Source: Anoxybacter fermentans
Lineage (GTDB): Bacteria; Bacillota; Halanaerobiia; DY22613
Reading direction: 5' to 3'
Assembly: GCF_003991135.1 (NCBI RefSeq)
Contig: NZ_CP016379.1
Span: 1,488,001 to 1,552,000 of the forward strand
Length of the DNA: 64,000 nt
This document shows, in pieces, positions 8,732-17,938 of this stretch. The notes beneath the pieces were generated by a model. It ran no database searches. It saw only the letters and a list, made by a program, of their open reading frames with translations, and was not told the origin of the DNA. Made by a program: the position numbers and the translations under genes. Numbering within the stretch: position 1 is the first letter of the stretch; the number at the start of each line of letters is the position of its first letter.

Positions 8732-11700
8732 AAACAATAATTTCTCAGCATCTTCATCTAAAGCAGTCCGGGAATAGGCTTCAAATACTTTTTTTTCTGT
8801 AATACCCTCATTATACCTTATTGAAGAACTTAAGTCCAGCTTTTGTTTCGGTTTAGGAAGTAATGTGATAACTCGCTGCATCCCCTGCCAGGTTAATTTA
8901 ATCAACTGAAGTTCTGTAAAAATTCCTAACACATTAGAAAGCCCTGTAGAATTAACCCAGTAAAAACCTTCTTTATTAAGTTTATCTATCAGTTCCCGGT
9001 CGGTTAAAAAAATCTGGCCCTGCTTATTTGCTGTTTTATTTAGAAGAATATAAACCTTTGCCAGAAAGTCTCGCTCAAAAACCCGATTTTTAAGAGCCAG
9101 TTCATTGATCTTTTTATCATACTCACCGTATAAAAGATGAATCCAGGATTGCTTTCCATCAACTCCAGCTATCCAGCACTGCTCCTTAAACTCAGTAAAA
9201 TTAAAATTAAGCTGATAGAATACCACATGACGGATATCCGGTATATCAACCTCTGCAGCGAAGATAGCAGTAGAGATAATTACTTTCACCTTTCCGCGTT
9301 TAAAAAGATCTTTTATAAATTTCCGATCTTTTAAAGACAGGCCCTCATGATAATAAATAATCTCTTCATCCATCTCCGGTAATCTTTCTCTAAGTTTTTG
9401 AGCAATTTTCACACTCATCTCAGGACTGGAAACATAGACAACAGTCTTTTCACCACTCCGGACAACATTAAGGAGATAATCTTCTTTATTCCTGATATTT
9501 CGCTGATCACTGATAGCTAAGTTAGTTCGTACATAAGAGTCAATCACTACTTCATCAATTCCTAAACTTTCAACTATCTTAGCTATAATCTCTTTATCAG
9601 CAGCAGGAGTGACTGCCAATATAAGCGGATCATTAAGTTCTCTAAAAAGCTGACTTAACCTGTAATAGTCAGAATAAAAGAGACTACATGTCAAACCCAT
9701 ATGATGGGCTTCTTCGACTAAACAAAAACCAATTCTTTCTTTTAATTTTTTAAACTTACTCAAAAAATATTCCAAATATTTGGGAGTTAGCAAAAGAATA
9801 TCTACTTCTCCCGCCTCAATAGCCCTGTTTAACTCTTCACTTTCTTTTAATGTCAGAAAACCATGAGCTTTATATACCCGCAAACCCAAGGGCTTTAAAG
9901 AACTATTCATACTCTCATAGTGAATATCTACTAGCATTGGCAATGGATAAACCATACATGTAATATGCCTATCTCCTAACACCTGATAGGCAGTAAAACA
10001 TTTAACAAGAGCAGATATATCTACCACTGCCGTAGAAATAGCAAGGATATTTTTATTCTGCAAAAGTCTAACTAAAATTTCTTCTATCTGAGGACGATAA
10101 GGATGATTACTAATCAAATACCGAATTTTTTCTAAAAGCTCATCTTTTCTAAGTCCTTCTAACATCTGTCGCTTATTCCGTTCGGCATCTTTTAACTCCC
10201 TTTCTTCAGCACTTTTAAGAAATTCATAAGCCTTTTGAAAAAATTTTTCCACCGGGCCATTTTCGACAGGTTTTAAATCTACCAAAACCATCTGTAGATT
10301 TTCCTGACCATTCCAGATATTCCTATTCAAATTAAAAACGAGATCAATCTTTCTATGCTTTTTTAAATATTCCACCATCTCAGCCATTCCAAAGCCAATA
10401 GCATCAATCCGTTTGCTGTTATTGAAAACCTGTAGTTTAAGGTGTTTTTCATTCACTCCCACCAACCGATGTTCATGTCTTACATTTTGAACCATTAATT
10501 GAGGGCGAGGATTACCCGGGCCATGGGGTTCGAGTTTTTCCAGCTCCTCTAAAAGGGCAAAATCTAATTCATCTAAATCAACTCTGGCATCAACCTTAAG
10601 GTAGGGCTTTAGATCTTCTATGGTCAGCACATTTTTTACATATTGCTCAAATTCTTCTCTGAATTGTTGAATCTGGCCCGGCTCAATTATAAGACCGGCA
10701 GCCAACTCATGACCACCATAATTTTCCAGATAATTTTGACAATGGGTTAAAGCTTCATAGAGATTCAACCCTCTGATTCCACGGGCTGACCCTTTGCCTA
10801 CTCCGTCCTGGATAGCAATCAAAATAGTAGGGCGATAATAACGTTCCACCAGTTTTGAAGCCACTATTCCGATAACTCCAGAATGCCAATCCTCTGAAGC
10901 AAGTACAATTCCATATCCCTTATCCAGGCCCTCTTCATCAATCATTTCAACTGCTTCTTTAAAAATAATCTCTTCAATCATTTGCCTCTTTCGATTAGCC
11001 AGATCCAACTTTTCTGCCAATTTCGCGGCCCGCTCAGGGTCACGGGTTGTCAGTAGTTCTACTCCTAACATTGGATTGTCCAGCCTACCAATAGCATTAA
11101 TCCTCGGAGCAAGGACAAAACCCACATCTCCAACATTGATTTCTTTATCTTCCAACTTTGCAACCTTAATCAATTCCCTGAGACCCAGGTTAAGAGTTGT
11201 CTTAATCTTTTTTAAACCATTAGCTGTAATAATTCTATTTTCACCCAATAAGGGTACTATATCTGCAACGGTTCCCAGAGTAACCAGGTCAATCTGTTCT
11301 AAGACAAACTGTGCCAATTTAGAGGAGTTTAGCCGTTGAGCTAGCGCTTGACAGAGTTTAAATACAACCCCTACCCCTGACAGATAAGGACAGGGATAAT
11401 TGCAAGTCTCTAATTTTGGATTAACCACCGCTGTTGCATTTGGGATTCTTTTGGGGGGTTCATGATGGTCGGTTATAATCACATCAATTCCAAAAGAATT
11501 AGCCAATTCCACTTCTTCAAAGCAGCTTATACCATTATCTACTGTCACGATTAAGGTATATCCACTTAGAGAAAGTCTCCTTATCGCTCCCTGATTGAGC
11601 CCATACCCTTCAGCACGGTCTGGAATATAATAATCTACCTTTGCTCCTATTTGTTCAAATACCCGTATAAGAAGACTGGTTCCGGTAATACCGTCCACAT

Positions 11701-11962
11701 CATAATCACCGAAAATAATAATTTTCTCACCATTTTTCAGACCCTCTATTATTCTATCTACAGCCCGATCCATCCCGAATAACAAAAATGGATCCCATAA
11801 ATTAGTCAAATCAAGTTGAAAAAACTTTTTTGCTTCTTCAACAGTTGCAATTCCCCTATTAACAAGAATCTGTGCTGTAATAGGAGATATTCCCAGTTCA
11901 TCAGCAATCCGTGCTGTAAGTAATTGTTTCTCTGTATAAATTTCCCATCTTTTTTCGATCAT
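8711..11962 (-). CDS. recJ: RecJ single-strand exonuclease with helicase-like C-terminal extension
   Basis: A 1083-residue protein, much longer than the 560-800 residues of most RecJ. The N-terminal DHH nuclease core has GDYDVDG near residue 81, VTVDNGI and DHHEPP; DHHA1 has GGHELAAG near residue 425; an OB-like RecJ domain follows. From about residue 620 it resembles a superfamily 2 helicase: a DEAH-like VEEAHH (about 749), TPAAD, and a motif V/VI-like stretch near 890-915. The Walker A position (about 635-645) reads AISTAVVDIS, with no GKT/GKS, so this part is probably not an active ATPase. RecJ degrades 5' single-stranded DNA in recombination repair. The C-terminus is altered by an element insertion. 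Confidence 0.9.
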   Translation of the reverse strand: MIEKRWEIYTEKQLLTARIADELGISPITAQILVNRGIATVEEAKKFFQLDLTNLWDPFLLFGMDRAVDRIIEGLKNGEKIIIFGDYDVDGITGTSLLIRVFEQIGAKVDYYIPDRAEGYGLNQGAIRRLSLSGYTLIVTVDNGISCFEEVELANSFGIDVIITDHHEPPKRIPNATAVVNPKLETCNYPCPYLSGVGVVFKLCQALAQRLNSSKLAQFVLEQIDLVTLGTVADIVPLLGENRIITANGLKKIKTTLNLGLRELIKVAKLEDKEINVGDVGFVLAPRINAIGRLDNPMLGVELLTTRDPERAAKLAEKLDLANRKRQMIEEIIFKEAVEMIDEEGLDKGYGIVLASEDWHSGVIGIVASKLVERYYRPTILIAIQDGVGKGSARGIRGLNLYEALTHCQNYLENYGGHELAAGLIIEPGQIQQFREEFEQYVKNVLTIEDLKPYLKVDARVDLDELDFALLEELEKLEPHGPGNPRPQLMVQNVRHEHRLVGVNEKHLKLQVFNNSKRIDAIGFGMAEMVEYLKKHRKIDLVFNLNRNIWNGQENLQMVLVDLKPVENGPVEKFFQKAYEFLKSAEERELKDAERNKRQMLEGLRKDELLEKIRYLISNHPYRPQIEEILVRLLQNKNILAISTAVVDISALVKCFTAYQVLGDRHITCMVYPLPMLVDIHYESMNSSLKPLGLRVYKAHGFLTLKESEELNRAIEAGEVDILLLTPKYLEYFLSKFKKLKERIGFCLVEEAHHMGLTCSLFYSDYYRLSQLFRELNDPLILAVTPAADKEIIAKIVESLGIDEVVIDSYVRTNLAISDQRNIRNKEDYLLNVVRSGEKTVVYVSSPEMSVKIAQKLRERLPEMDEEIIYYHEGLSLKDRKFIKDLFKRGKVKVIISTAIFAAEVDIPDIRHVVFYQLNFNFTEFKEQCWIAGVDGKQSWIHLLYGEYDKKINELALKNRVFERDFLAKVYILLNKTANKQGQIFLTDRELIDKLNKEGFYWVNSTGLSNVLGIFTELQLIKLTWQGMQRVITLLPKPKQKLDLSSSIRYNEGITEKKVFEAYSRTALDEDAEKLLFGYTAES

Positions 11963-12050
11963 AATGACAACTCCTATAACAACTTTTTATGCAATATAGC
12001 TTATGTTCTACATCAAATATTCCTTTCCTGCTAAAAATTCATAAAAGAAA

Positions 12051-12082
12051 ATCTCCTCTAAGCCAAAGGCCTTAGAGGAGAT
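12051..12082 (-). terminator. Terminator after trpP-like gene
   Basis: A strong hairpin (arms ATCTCCTCTAAG and CTTAGAGGAGAT with a further GCC/GGC pairing) followed on the minus strand by a T-rich run. It separates the transporter gene from recJ, which then starts from its own AGGAG ribosome-binding site. Confidence 0.8.
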
Positions 12083-12107
12083 CTTAAGGGAGGTAATAGC
12101 ACAATGC

Positions 12108-12641
12108 TTAACCATCTATATTACACTTCGAATTAAAGAGAGATTCAGCATATTCTATCGAAATAAATAACACATAGAGAGCACCACTGTTCATCAAAGC
12201 AGTAGGCAAAAAGACTTCTTTAAATAATACCGTAAAAGTATTTGATAATCCAACCAGGGTTGTAGCTAGCAATGTAAAAATCAAACCACTAATTATTGTT
12301 CCAAAAAAGCCTATGATAAATAGAAAAAAAGCCTGTTTCCATTCGAATCTTTTAATCCAGTTAATCAGAAAATACATCAAACCACCGGTAATAATCTTTT
12401 CTATAAAATTAATCCATGCACCAGTAGAAACAGAACTGGTTAAAGTGGTAAAAATTCCAATTATCAGAGCAGATACCATCACCAAACGAAAATCTTTTTT
12501 CACAAGAATGATAACAAAGAGAATTGCTAAAGAAACGTCAGGCTTCATGCCATTAGCAATAGGAATCCCAGGAAAGATAAAATGATAGACAAAGCCTATA
12601 GTCAATAAAAAGATTACATCTATAAGATCCATCAGCCGCAT
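12108..12641 (-). CDS. trpP: TrpP-like tryptophan transporter
   Basis: A 177-residue integral membrane protein with about five hydrophobic segments. The sequence ANGMKPDVSLAILFVIIL near residue 30 and the later TGGLMYFLINW and TLVGLSNTF are characteristic of the Firmicute TrpP family, which takes up tryptophan. No T-box or TRAP-type leader is seen in the short upstream region. A sigma-A-like promoter and a downstream terminator make it a single-gene unit between the LapA-like gene and recJ. Assignment is by overall resemblance, so related substrates are possible. Confidence 0.72.
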   Translation of the reverse strand: MRLMDLIDVIFLLTIGFVYHFIFPGIPIANGMKPDVSLAILFVIILVKKDFRLVMVSALIIGIFTTLTSSVSTGAWINFIEKIITGGLMYFLINWIKRFEWKQAFFLFIIGFFGTIISGLIFTLLATTLVGLSNTFTVLFKEVFLPTALMNSGALYVLFISIEYAESLFNSKCNIDG

Positions 12642-12689
12642 TTATAATCCTCGCCTTCTCCTCCAAGAAAACTTTACCATCTATATTAA

Positions 12690-12718
12690 ATTTTATTACA
12701 TTTTTTCCTTCTTGTCAA
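12690..12718 (-). promoter_or_regulatory. Sigma-A promoter of trpP-like gene
   Basis: On the minus strand TTGACA (12713-12718) and TAAAAT (12690-12695) are separated by 17 bases, about 50 bases upstream of the start codon. Confidence 0.75.
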
Positions 12719-12745
12719 GCATTTCAGATTGAAATATAATACGTT

Positions 12746-13126
12746 TTATTCCTCTTTTGTCTCAATTTCCTCTGGAGTTTTTACCTGTAAAGCTTCCTGA
12801 GCCAATATTTCCTCTTCTGCCCCTTCATATCTAGCAAGATCTACTGCCATCTCATTCAATTTTTCTTTAAGTTTTTCCAACTGCTTTTCCAAAGATTTAA
12901 TCTTCCCTTTCAAAGTACGAATCTGAATCCTGGCTTTTATCTGACTTATTAATCCAAGAATCCCTATCATTAAAGCTCCCAATGCAACACCACCCAAAAC
13001 CACTACAACCAAAGATGTTTCAAACTGCCATGTAAAGAATTTTAAAGAGACATCTATATCATTTTGTACGGCAAAGACTCCTACCAAAAGAGCAAAGAGT
13101 AAAGTGATTACCACAGTCCATTGCAT
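12746..13126 (-). CDS. LapA/DUF1049-domain membrane protein
   Basis: A 126-residue protein with two N-terminal membrane helices (WTVVITLLFALLVGVFAVQN and VVVVLGGVALGALMIGILGL) around the FAVQN-D-DV-L-FF-W signature of the lipopolysaccharide assembly protein A/DUF1049 fold. A charged coiled coil follows (about residues 68-110, rich in Lys, Glu and Leu). In Firmicutes such proteins have no proven role; envelope organisation is a guess. It lies between secF and trpP in the conserved sec-recJ block, with AGGAGG before its ATG. Confidence 0.75.
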   Translation of the reverse strand: MQWTVVITLLFALLVGVFAVQNDIDVSLKFFTWQFETSLVVVVLGGVALGALMIGILGLISQIKARIQIRTLKGKIKSLEKQLEKLKEKLNEMAVDLARYEGAEEEILAQEALQVKTPEEIETKEE

Positions 13127-13355
13127 TCTCTAACTCCTCCTTTAAAATCGGCCTATAGACCCCAGAAATAAATGTTTTAATATTTTTAAAATTCTACAAA
13201 GTCATCCTGAATTCCTGCTTTTAAAAAAACCAATGAGCAATTCAACCATTCTTCCAATAAATTTCACCTCACTAGCGCCAGAACTCCTGCTAGGACAAGG
13301 ATGATAGTTTATTTTTATGATCATAGGTTTCTAAAATTATGAGTTCAACAAAAAA

Positions 13356-13376
13356 GCTCTACGATAACCGTAGAGC
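13356..13376 (-). terminator. Terminator after secF
   Basis: An 8-bp perfect stem (GCTCTACG / CGTAGAGC) with a 5-base loop, followed on the minus strand by TTTTTTG. It lies just past the secF stop and ends the secDF transcript. The remaining ~210 bases up to the LapA-like gene show no coding potential that I can support. Confidence 0.85.
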
Positions 13377-13392
13377 CTTGCTTACGTTATTG

Positions 13393-14265
13393 TTAGATTC
13401 TCTCACCTTTAACAACCCAATTCTTCCATGTCACCAGGAGTGGTGCTGCAACAAAGATGGAAGAATAAGTTCCTGCCAGTACACCAAAGAGAAGTGCCTG
13501 CATGAATACCTTGATGGAAGTACCACCAAAGAAGAGAATTGCAAGAACTGTAAAAAGAGTTGTCAAAGAAGTATTGATTGAACGGGGTAAAGTATCCCAG
13601 ATCGCCTTGTTGCAAATCTCTTCAAGTGGTCTTTTTCGCATAAATTTAACATTTTCACGAATCCGGTCAAAAATAACAATGGTATCGTTAATAGAATAAC
13701 CAACAATGGTCAAAATCGCTGCCACAAATGGAGTGTTGATCTCTAACCTAAAGATGGAGAATAGACCAATTACAACAGCCACATCATGCAGTAATGCAAC
13801 AATAGCAGCAATAGCATATTTAAACTGGAACCGCAAACTAATATAAGCCACAATTGCAATAGAAGCCACCAATAAAGCCAATAATGCCTTAATTCTTAAT
13901 TCTTTTCCAATAGTTGGACCAACATGTTCAACTTTCAACCTTTCCGCTTCAGGATACTTTGCTTTAATCGCCTTTTCAATCTCTAAAACCTCAGCAGGTG
14001 TTAATTCTTTGGTCCGGATAAAGAAACCTTCAGGGTTATGGGTCTTAACTACAGAACTGGTTTTCTCCAATCCAAATTGTCCCAGAATCTCCCGGATATC
14101 CGCAGTGGTTACAGTGGTGTTTTCATTAAATTTAAACTCGATAATGGTGCCACCCACAAAATCTATTCCTAAATTTAATCCCTGAAAGAGAATTGATATC
14201 AAACCCAACCCAATAACTACCAATGAAATTGTATACCAGATTCTTCTTTTATTAATAAAATCCAC
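13393..14265 (-). CDS. secF: Protein translocase subunit SecF
   Basis: A 290-residue RND-related membrane protein with six predicted helices and one periplasm-type loop. Typical motifs are LGIDFVGGTIIEF near residue 31 and TIVGYSINDTIVIFDRIREN near residues 187-206, plus LPRSINTSLTT. SecF pairs with SecD to drive late steps of Sec-dependent export using the ion gradient. It follows secD by six bases. In this organism secD and secF are separate genes, not a fusion. Confidence 0.97.
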   Translation of the reverse strand: MDFINKRRIWYTISLVVIGLGLISILFQGLNLGIDFVGGTIIEFKFNENTTVTTADIREILGQFGLEKTSSVVKTHNPEGFFIRTKELTPAEVLEIEKAIKAKYPEAERLKVEHVGPTIGKELRIKALLALLVASIAIVAYISLRFQFKYAIAAIVALLHDVAVVIGLFSIFRLEINTPFVAAILTIVGYSINDTIVIFDRIRENVKFMRKRPLEEICNKAIWDTLPRSINTSLTTLFTVLAILFFGGTSIKVFMQALLFGVLAGTYSSIFVAAPLLVTWKNWVVKGERI

Positions 14266-14271
14266 GGCATT

Positions 14272-15474
14272 CTACCTCCTTACACCAAAAGCACGAGGGC
14301 TATTGATAAATTTCATTTGAAGATCCATTAGATTGCGGGTAATGATGATTGCAGTAAACATACTGGACAGAATACCAATACCAAGAGTAACAGCAAAACC
14401 ACGTACTGTACCACTGGTAAAGTAAGCCAGAATCAAAGCTGTAATTAAAGTAGTAACATTGGCATCCAGAATAGTAGTTACAGCCCGTCTAAAACCTGCA
14501 TCTATTGCAGCACGTACTGTTTTACCAGCCCTTAATTCTTCTTTAATTCGCTCAAATATAATGATATTAGCATCCACTGCCATACCGATAGAGAGAATCA
14601 AACCAGCAATACCGGGCAGAGTCAGAGTTGCCCTTAAACCAGCCATAACACCAAGAACAATCAAACCGTAAATAACCAGTGCCTGTGTAGCAATAAAACC
14701 GGGATACCGATACCAGAAGATCATAAAAAGTGCTACCAGAATCAAACCTAATATTCCAGCTTTTTTACTCTGATCTATAGAAATCTTACCTAATGTTGCA
14801 TCAATATTCCGTATCTCTTCATAAGTTACCGGTACTGGTAATGCACCTTCTCTTAACAAAACAGCATGCTGAGCTGCTTCCTCAAAGGTAGAATATCCAG
14901 TAATCTGACCTTTGCGAACAATCTCAGTTTGAACAACAGGGTTAGTCAACAACTGATCATCCAGATAAATAGCAATTCTTTTACCTATATTTTTACGGGT
15001 TATCTCTCTAAAAATTTTAGTACCTTCATCATTCAATTCAAAATTAATAACAGGACGACCAAATTGATCATGAGCCGGTTCTGCTTTAACCAGATATTCA
15101 CCGGTCATCACAGTTTCGCCTTCTTCATTCTTAAACTCTAACATAGCAGTCTGGCCAATAATATCGAGAACTTCCATAGGTTTATCTACACCGGGCAATT
15201 CAATGATGATCCGATTATCATTTTTCACCGGCCGAATAGTGGCTTCCGATAAACCTAACCCGTTAATACGGCGCTCCAATATATTTATAATACCCTGCAT
15301 TGCTTCAGCATCTACCTTACGTTTGTCAGTATCCTGGGCTTTAAGCACAATATGTGCTCCACCAGCCAGGTCTAGACCCTGCCTGATACCATAATAATCA
15401 TATAAAAAATAAGAAAATCCAATAATTAGTAAAATACTAATAATTTTTAATAACCTTTTCCTTCTCCAATTCAT
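14272..15474 (-). CDS. secD: Protein translocase subunit SecD
   Basis: A 400-residue subunit with an N-terminal membrane helix, then GLDLAGGAHIVL (about residue 33), the P1 loop with NGLGLSEATIRP, and the C-terminal RND helices with GMAVDANIIIFERIKEEL near residues 292-309. It forms the SecDF accessory complex of the translocon. AGGAGG precedes the ATG by eight bases. In many Clostridia yajC is the immediate upstream neighbour; here yajC is 8 kb away. Confidence 0.97.
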   Translation of the reverse strand: MNWRRKRLLKIISILLIIGFSYFLYDYYGIRQGLDLAGGAHIVLKAQDTDKRKVDAEAMQGIINILERRINGLGLSEATIRPVKNDNRIIIELPGVDKPMEVLDIIGQTAMLEFKNEEGETVMTGEYLVKAEPAHDQFGRPVINFELNDEGTKIFREITRKNIGKRIAIYLDDQLLTNPVVQTEIVRKGQITGYSTFEEAAQHAVLLREGALPVPVTYEEIRNIDATLGKISIDQSKKAGILGLILVALFMIFWYRYPGFIATQALVIYGLIVLGVMAGLRATLTLPGIAGLILSIGMAVDANIIIFERIKEELRAGKTVRAAIDAGFRRAVTTILDANVTTLITALILAYFTSGTVRGFAVTLGIGILSSMFTAIIITRNLMDLQMKFINSPRAFGVRR

Positions 15475-15526
15475 TTCATTTTCCTCCTTTAATACTAATT
15501 CACAAATCCTTAAGAATTCAACTTTT

Positions 15527-15556
15527 ATTATATCTCCTTATACCTTAACTTGTCAA
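15527..15556 (-). promoter_or_regulatory. Sigma-A promoter of secDF
   Basis: A consensus TTGACA (15551-15556) and TATAAT (15527-15532) on the minus strand with an 18-base spacer, about 50 bases upstream of secD. Confidence 0.82.
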
Positions 15557-15573
15557 TGAAAAGAAAGGTTTTC

Positions 15574-16238
15574 TTAAAGAACTTTCGTATCATTTATTAT
15601 CAGGCGAAAAGTACATCCTAAAACTTCGGCCGCACGCCTACTCATAAGCATTCTTGTGAGAAAAATTTCAAAATATTCCATAATAGGACATATTTTAGTG
15701 TCAATTTCTAAATCCAAAGTGATGGTTCTTTCTTGCGAATTAACTATAATTTTAGATTGCTGAACGGCATAATTTACTCGATCATGAATATCAAATGTTG
15801 CAAAATCACGATTCCGTACCCTGGTCCGATGAACATCACCTTTATCTGCAATAATTAAAGCAGCAGCCACTGGATTAACTGCTTCTCCTGTACGTTCATC
15901 ATGATTACCCACTGCTCCGATAATAGTAGCAATTTCTTCAAAATCCATTCCCATTCTTGTCAAAATTTGTGAAATTAATATTGCTGAGGACTGCCAATGA
16001 TCAGTCCGGGCCACCACATTACCGATATCATGAAGATAGCCAGCAATGGCTGCTAATTCACAGGTACGTTTCGGGTAATTTAACTCTTTTAAAATATTTC
16101 TAGCTACACTAGCAACCAGGCTCCCATGCCGGACCCCATGCTCTGTAAAACCCATCGCACCTAAGTGTTCATTTGCCATTTTTATATATGCCTGAACCTG
16201 GGGTCTTTTTTTATATCCTCCAAAGTAATCAGTTTCAT
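15574..16238 (-). CDS. HD-domain phosphohydrolase, with a -1 frameshift near the N-terminus
   Basis: The body (MANEHLGAMGFTEHGVRH, then YLHDIGNV near residue 75, ADKGDVHR) is an HD metal-dependent phosphohydrolase of unknown substrate. The long frame running back to 16287 has no Shine-Dalgarno sequence and an unlikely N-terminus. AGGAGG followed by ATG at 16238 opens a different frame reading MKLITLEDIKK, which is how relatives begin. It joins the HD frame only by a -1 shift on the A7 run at 16206-16212. The run is phased as A AAA AAA, the form used for programmed -1 slippage. It could equally be a real mutation or a sequencing error. The coordinates given span the composite gene. Confidence 0.78.
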
Positions 16239-16360
16239 ATAAAAAAACCTCCTTCTCTCTAAACAGCATGCAAAACATATATTTCATATATTTCGTAATT
16301 TAATATCTTTATATTCACTTATAAATACAAAAAAAGAACCAAATACTCCACCCCATAACT

Positions 16361-16822
16361 TTAAACCAGAAAATCAATAATTTGACCACTACTTTCATTT
16401 GCTAAAATAAGTCCAACATCTTTATTATCAATATAAATCATGTGCTTTGGATTAAAATTTTCCCAAAGTTTCTTTTCGTGACTTCTAATTGCTTCTTTTC
16501 TCTGCTTTTTGTAAGCCTCCACAACCCTTTCAAAGTTATTTTCCCAATTTAAAGTCTGAAAATTCATCCTCATTTGATTAAGATAAAAATTTATGGCCAC
16601 TTCTGACTTTTTTAAATTGATTATATTCCTATTAACAGCTACAGAAGGGCCTGAATTATTTTGCTTTAGATAGGTTTTAATAGGATTTTTATAAATGGGA
16701 TAAAATTTTCTGGAAAATGTTTTTAATTTAAATCCAGATTTCTTACTTTTACACTTACTTGCTTCATTATCAAATCTTCTCGTCTGATTAGAGCTTTGAT
16801 TATAAACTTTCAAAACTTCCAT
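16361..16822 (-). CDS. Hypothetical basic protein
   Basis: A 153-residue frame with no recognised family. It is rich in Lys, Arg and Asn, has no signal peptide and no membrane segment. The first half is low-complexity and basic (KCKSKKSGFKLKTFSRKF). The second half has a short amphipathic region and ends with MIYIDNKDVGLILANESSGQIIDFLV, resembling the flagellar/FlaG-like tail only superficially. A purine-rich GGGGAGGGATG tract lies before the ATG but at a long spacing. It sits between the HD gene and a mobile element. It is probably a real but lineage-specific gene. Confidence 0.5.
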   Translation of the reverse strand: MEVLKVYNQSSNQTRRFDNEASKCKSKKSGFKLKTFSRKFYPIYKNPIKTYLKQNNSGPSVAVNRNIINLKKSEVAINFYLNQMRMNFQTLNWENNFERVVEAYKKQRKEAIRSHEKKLWENFNPKHMIYIDNKDVGLILANESSGQIIDFLV

Positions 16823-16927
16823 TAAATCCCATCATCCCTCCCCTCTTTTGTACTACTACATGTTAAATATTCGTTACCAATCCTTATTTTCCCTTTATTC
16901 ATTTAAAATTTTTACCTAAATAATAAT

Positions 16928-17148
16928 GATTAAACTGCAAAAAACTAATTTTTCGCTTCTTAAGAAATTTTTCGAATCATCTAAAGCTCAATTTCCGCCG
17001 AAATAAGGCTTCCTAATCAAAGGGCCCTCCTGGCCCTTGATTAACTCATCACCTCCTGTGATGAGGCCTTATTTCATCGGAAATCTCGCTAATATGATTT
17101 GACGAAAAATTTCTATGTCGCTCAAAATTAGCTTTTTGCAGTAAAATC
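16928..17148 (-). repeat. 221-bp palindromic element, copy R2 (full length)
   Basis: Complete copy in reverse orientation (arm B first on the plus strand), with both central hairpins. Ends are GATTAAACTGC and GCAGTAAAATC. The A and B arms carry matching ATCAT/ATGAT at the position where other copies have ACCAT/ATGGT. No clean flanking duplication is seen. It lies between two divergently transcribed genes. Confidence 0.9.
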
Positions 17149-17352
17149 ATATATCCATTATTTCGTTGTATAAAATTTTCACCTCCTAACCAAACTTATA
17201 TTTAGATACTTTTCAAATATTGTTTTTCTCATTAGATTTATATACATCTAGTAATTTTTAAAGAAATCATAATAACCTTTAAAGGAATTTAGCTTTACAT
17301 CTAGAATGCATAATTAATATTGCAACATATATTATTCCAAGGAGGTGTTATA

Positions 17353-17556
17353 ATGCCAATAATTATAATTGAAGGTCCTAAAATTGATAAAGATAAAAAA
17401 TCTAGACTCGTTAAAGAACTTACCAAAAAAGCAAGTGAAATTTTTGATCTTCCTGAACAAACTATAACAATACTTATCAAAGAAAATAATAGTGATAATG
17501 TAGGAATAGGCGGAAACCTTCTATCTGATATAACGTCAAACAAATCGAATCAGTAA
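17353..17556 (+). CDS. 4-oxalocrotonate tautomerase family protein
   Basis: A 67-residue small enzyme. After removal of Met the catalytic Pro1 is exposed (PIIIIEGP), the hallmark of the 4-OT/DmpI/YwhB group that interconverts 2-hydroxydienoates and 2-oxo-enoates. The stretch LVKELTKKASEIFDLPEQTITILI matches the helix-strand core. GGAGGTG lies seven to ten bases before the ATG; a longer frame lacks a start signal. It stands alone with its own terminator. The physiological substrate is unknown. Confidence 0.85.
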   Translation: MPIIIIEGPKIDKDKKSRLVKELTKKASEIFDLPEQTITILIKENNSDNVGIGGNLLSDITSNKSNQ

Positions 17557-17612
17557 TTGTAATCTACCAAAATATCAATTCAGTTCTATAACAAAATCTT
17601 ATTTCTATCTCT

Positions 17613-17642
17613 GCAGAAGTAGTATATTTCTTCTACTTCTGC
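17613..17642 (+). terminator. Terminator after the tautomerase gene
   Basis: A 10-bp perfect stem (GCAGAAGTAG / CTACTTCTGC) followed on the plus strand by TTTATCTTTT. Confidence 0.85.
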
Positions 17643-17644
17643 TT

Positions 17645-17893
17645 TATCTTTTCTACCTCCGTTAAATACAACTTTAACCTGAAATTTAATTTTAGCTTTC
17701 TCTCAAATTTCTCCCTTGCTATTTTTCTAAATCTTCAGCTGTATCTTTTAAAGCTCTCTGTTCAAAGTTGTGAAATCTAGTTCTAATAGGTTTAACAGTA
17801 TTGAACTACTCTTTTTTGTCCTCACATTTATCTTCTTATTTATTTCTCTGTTTCTTTTATAATCTACAACCGCTCTTTAATTTTCACTTCTTA
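17645..17893 (-). other. Gene-free stretch with possible coding remnant
   Basis: No intact frame. On the minus strand one frame reads for about 90 codons with only a few stops, including RAVVDYKRNREINKK and FQVKVVFNGGRKDKAEVEE, running on through the terminator hairpin. This could be a decayed gene or chance; I do not recognise the parent. Confidence 0.2.
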
Positions 17894-17934
17894 AAAACAG
17901 ACGGCAGGGGTAATCATCCCCTGCCGTCTGTTTT
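17894..17934 (-). terminator. Strong terminator after the ABC permease
   Basis: A 17-bp stem (AAAACAGACGGCAGGGG and its complement) with a TAATCAT loop and T runs on both sides, so it could work in both directions. It ends the ABC exporter operon. Confidence 0.9.
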
Positions 17935-17938
17935 AAAA

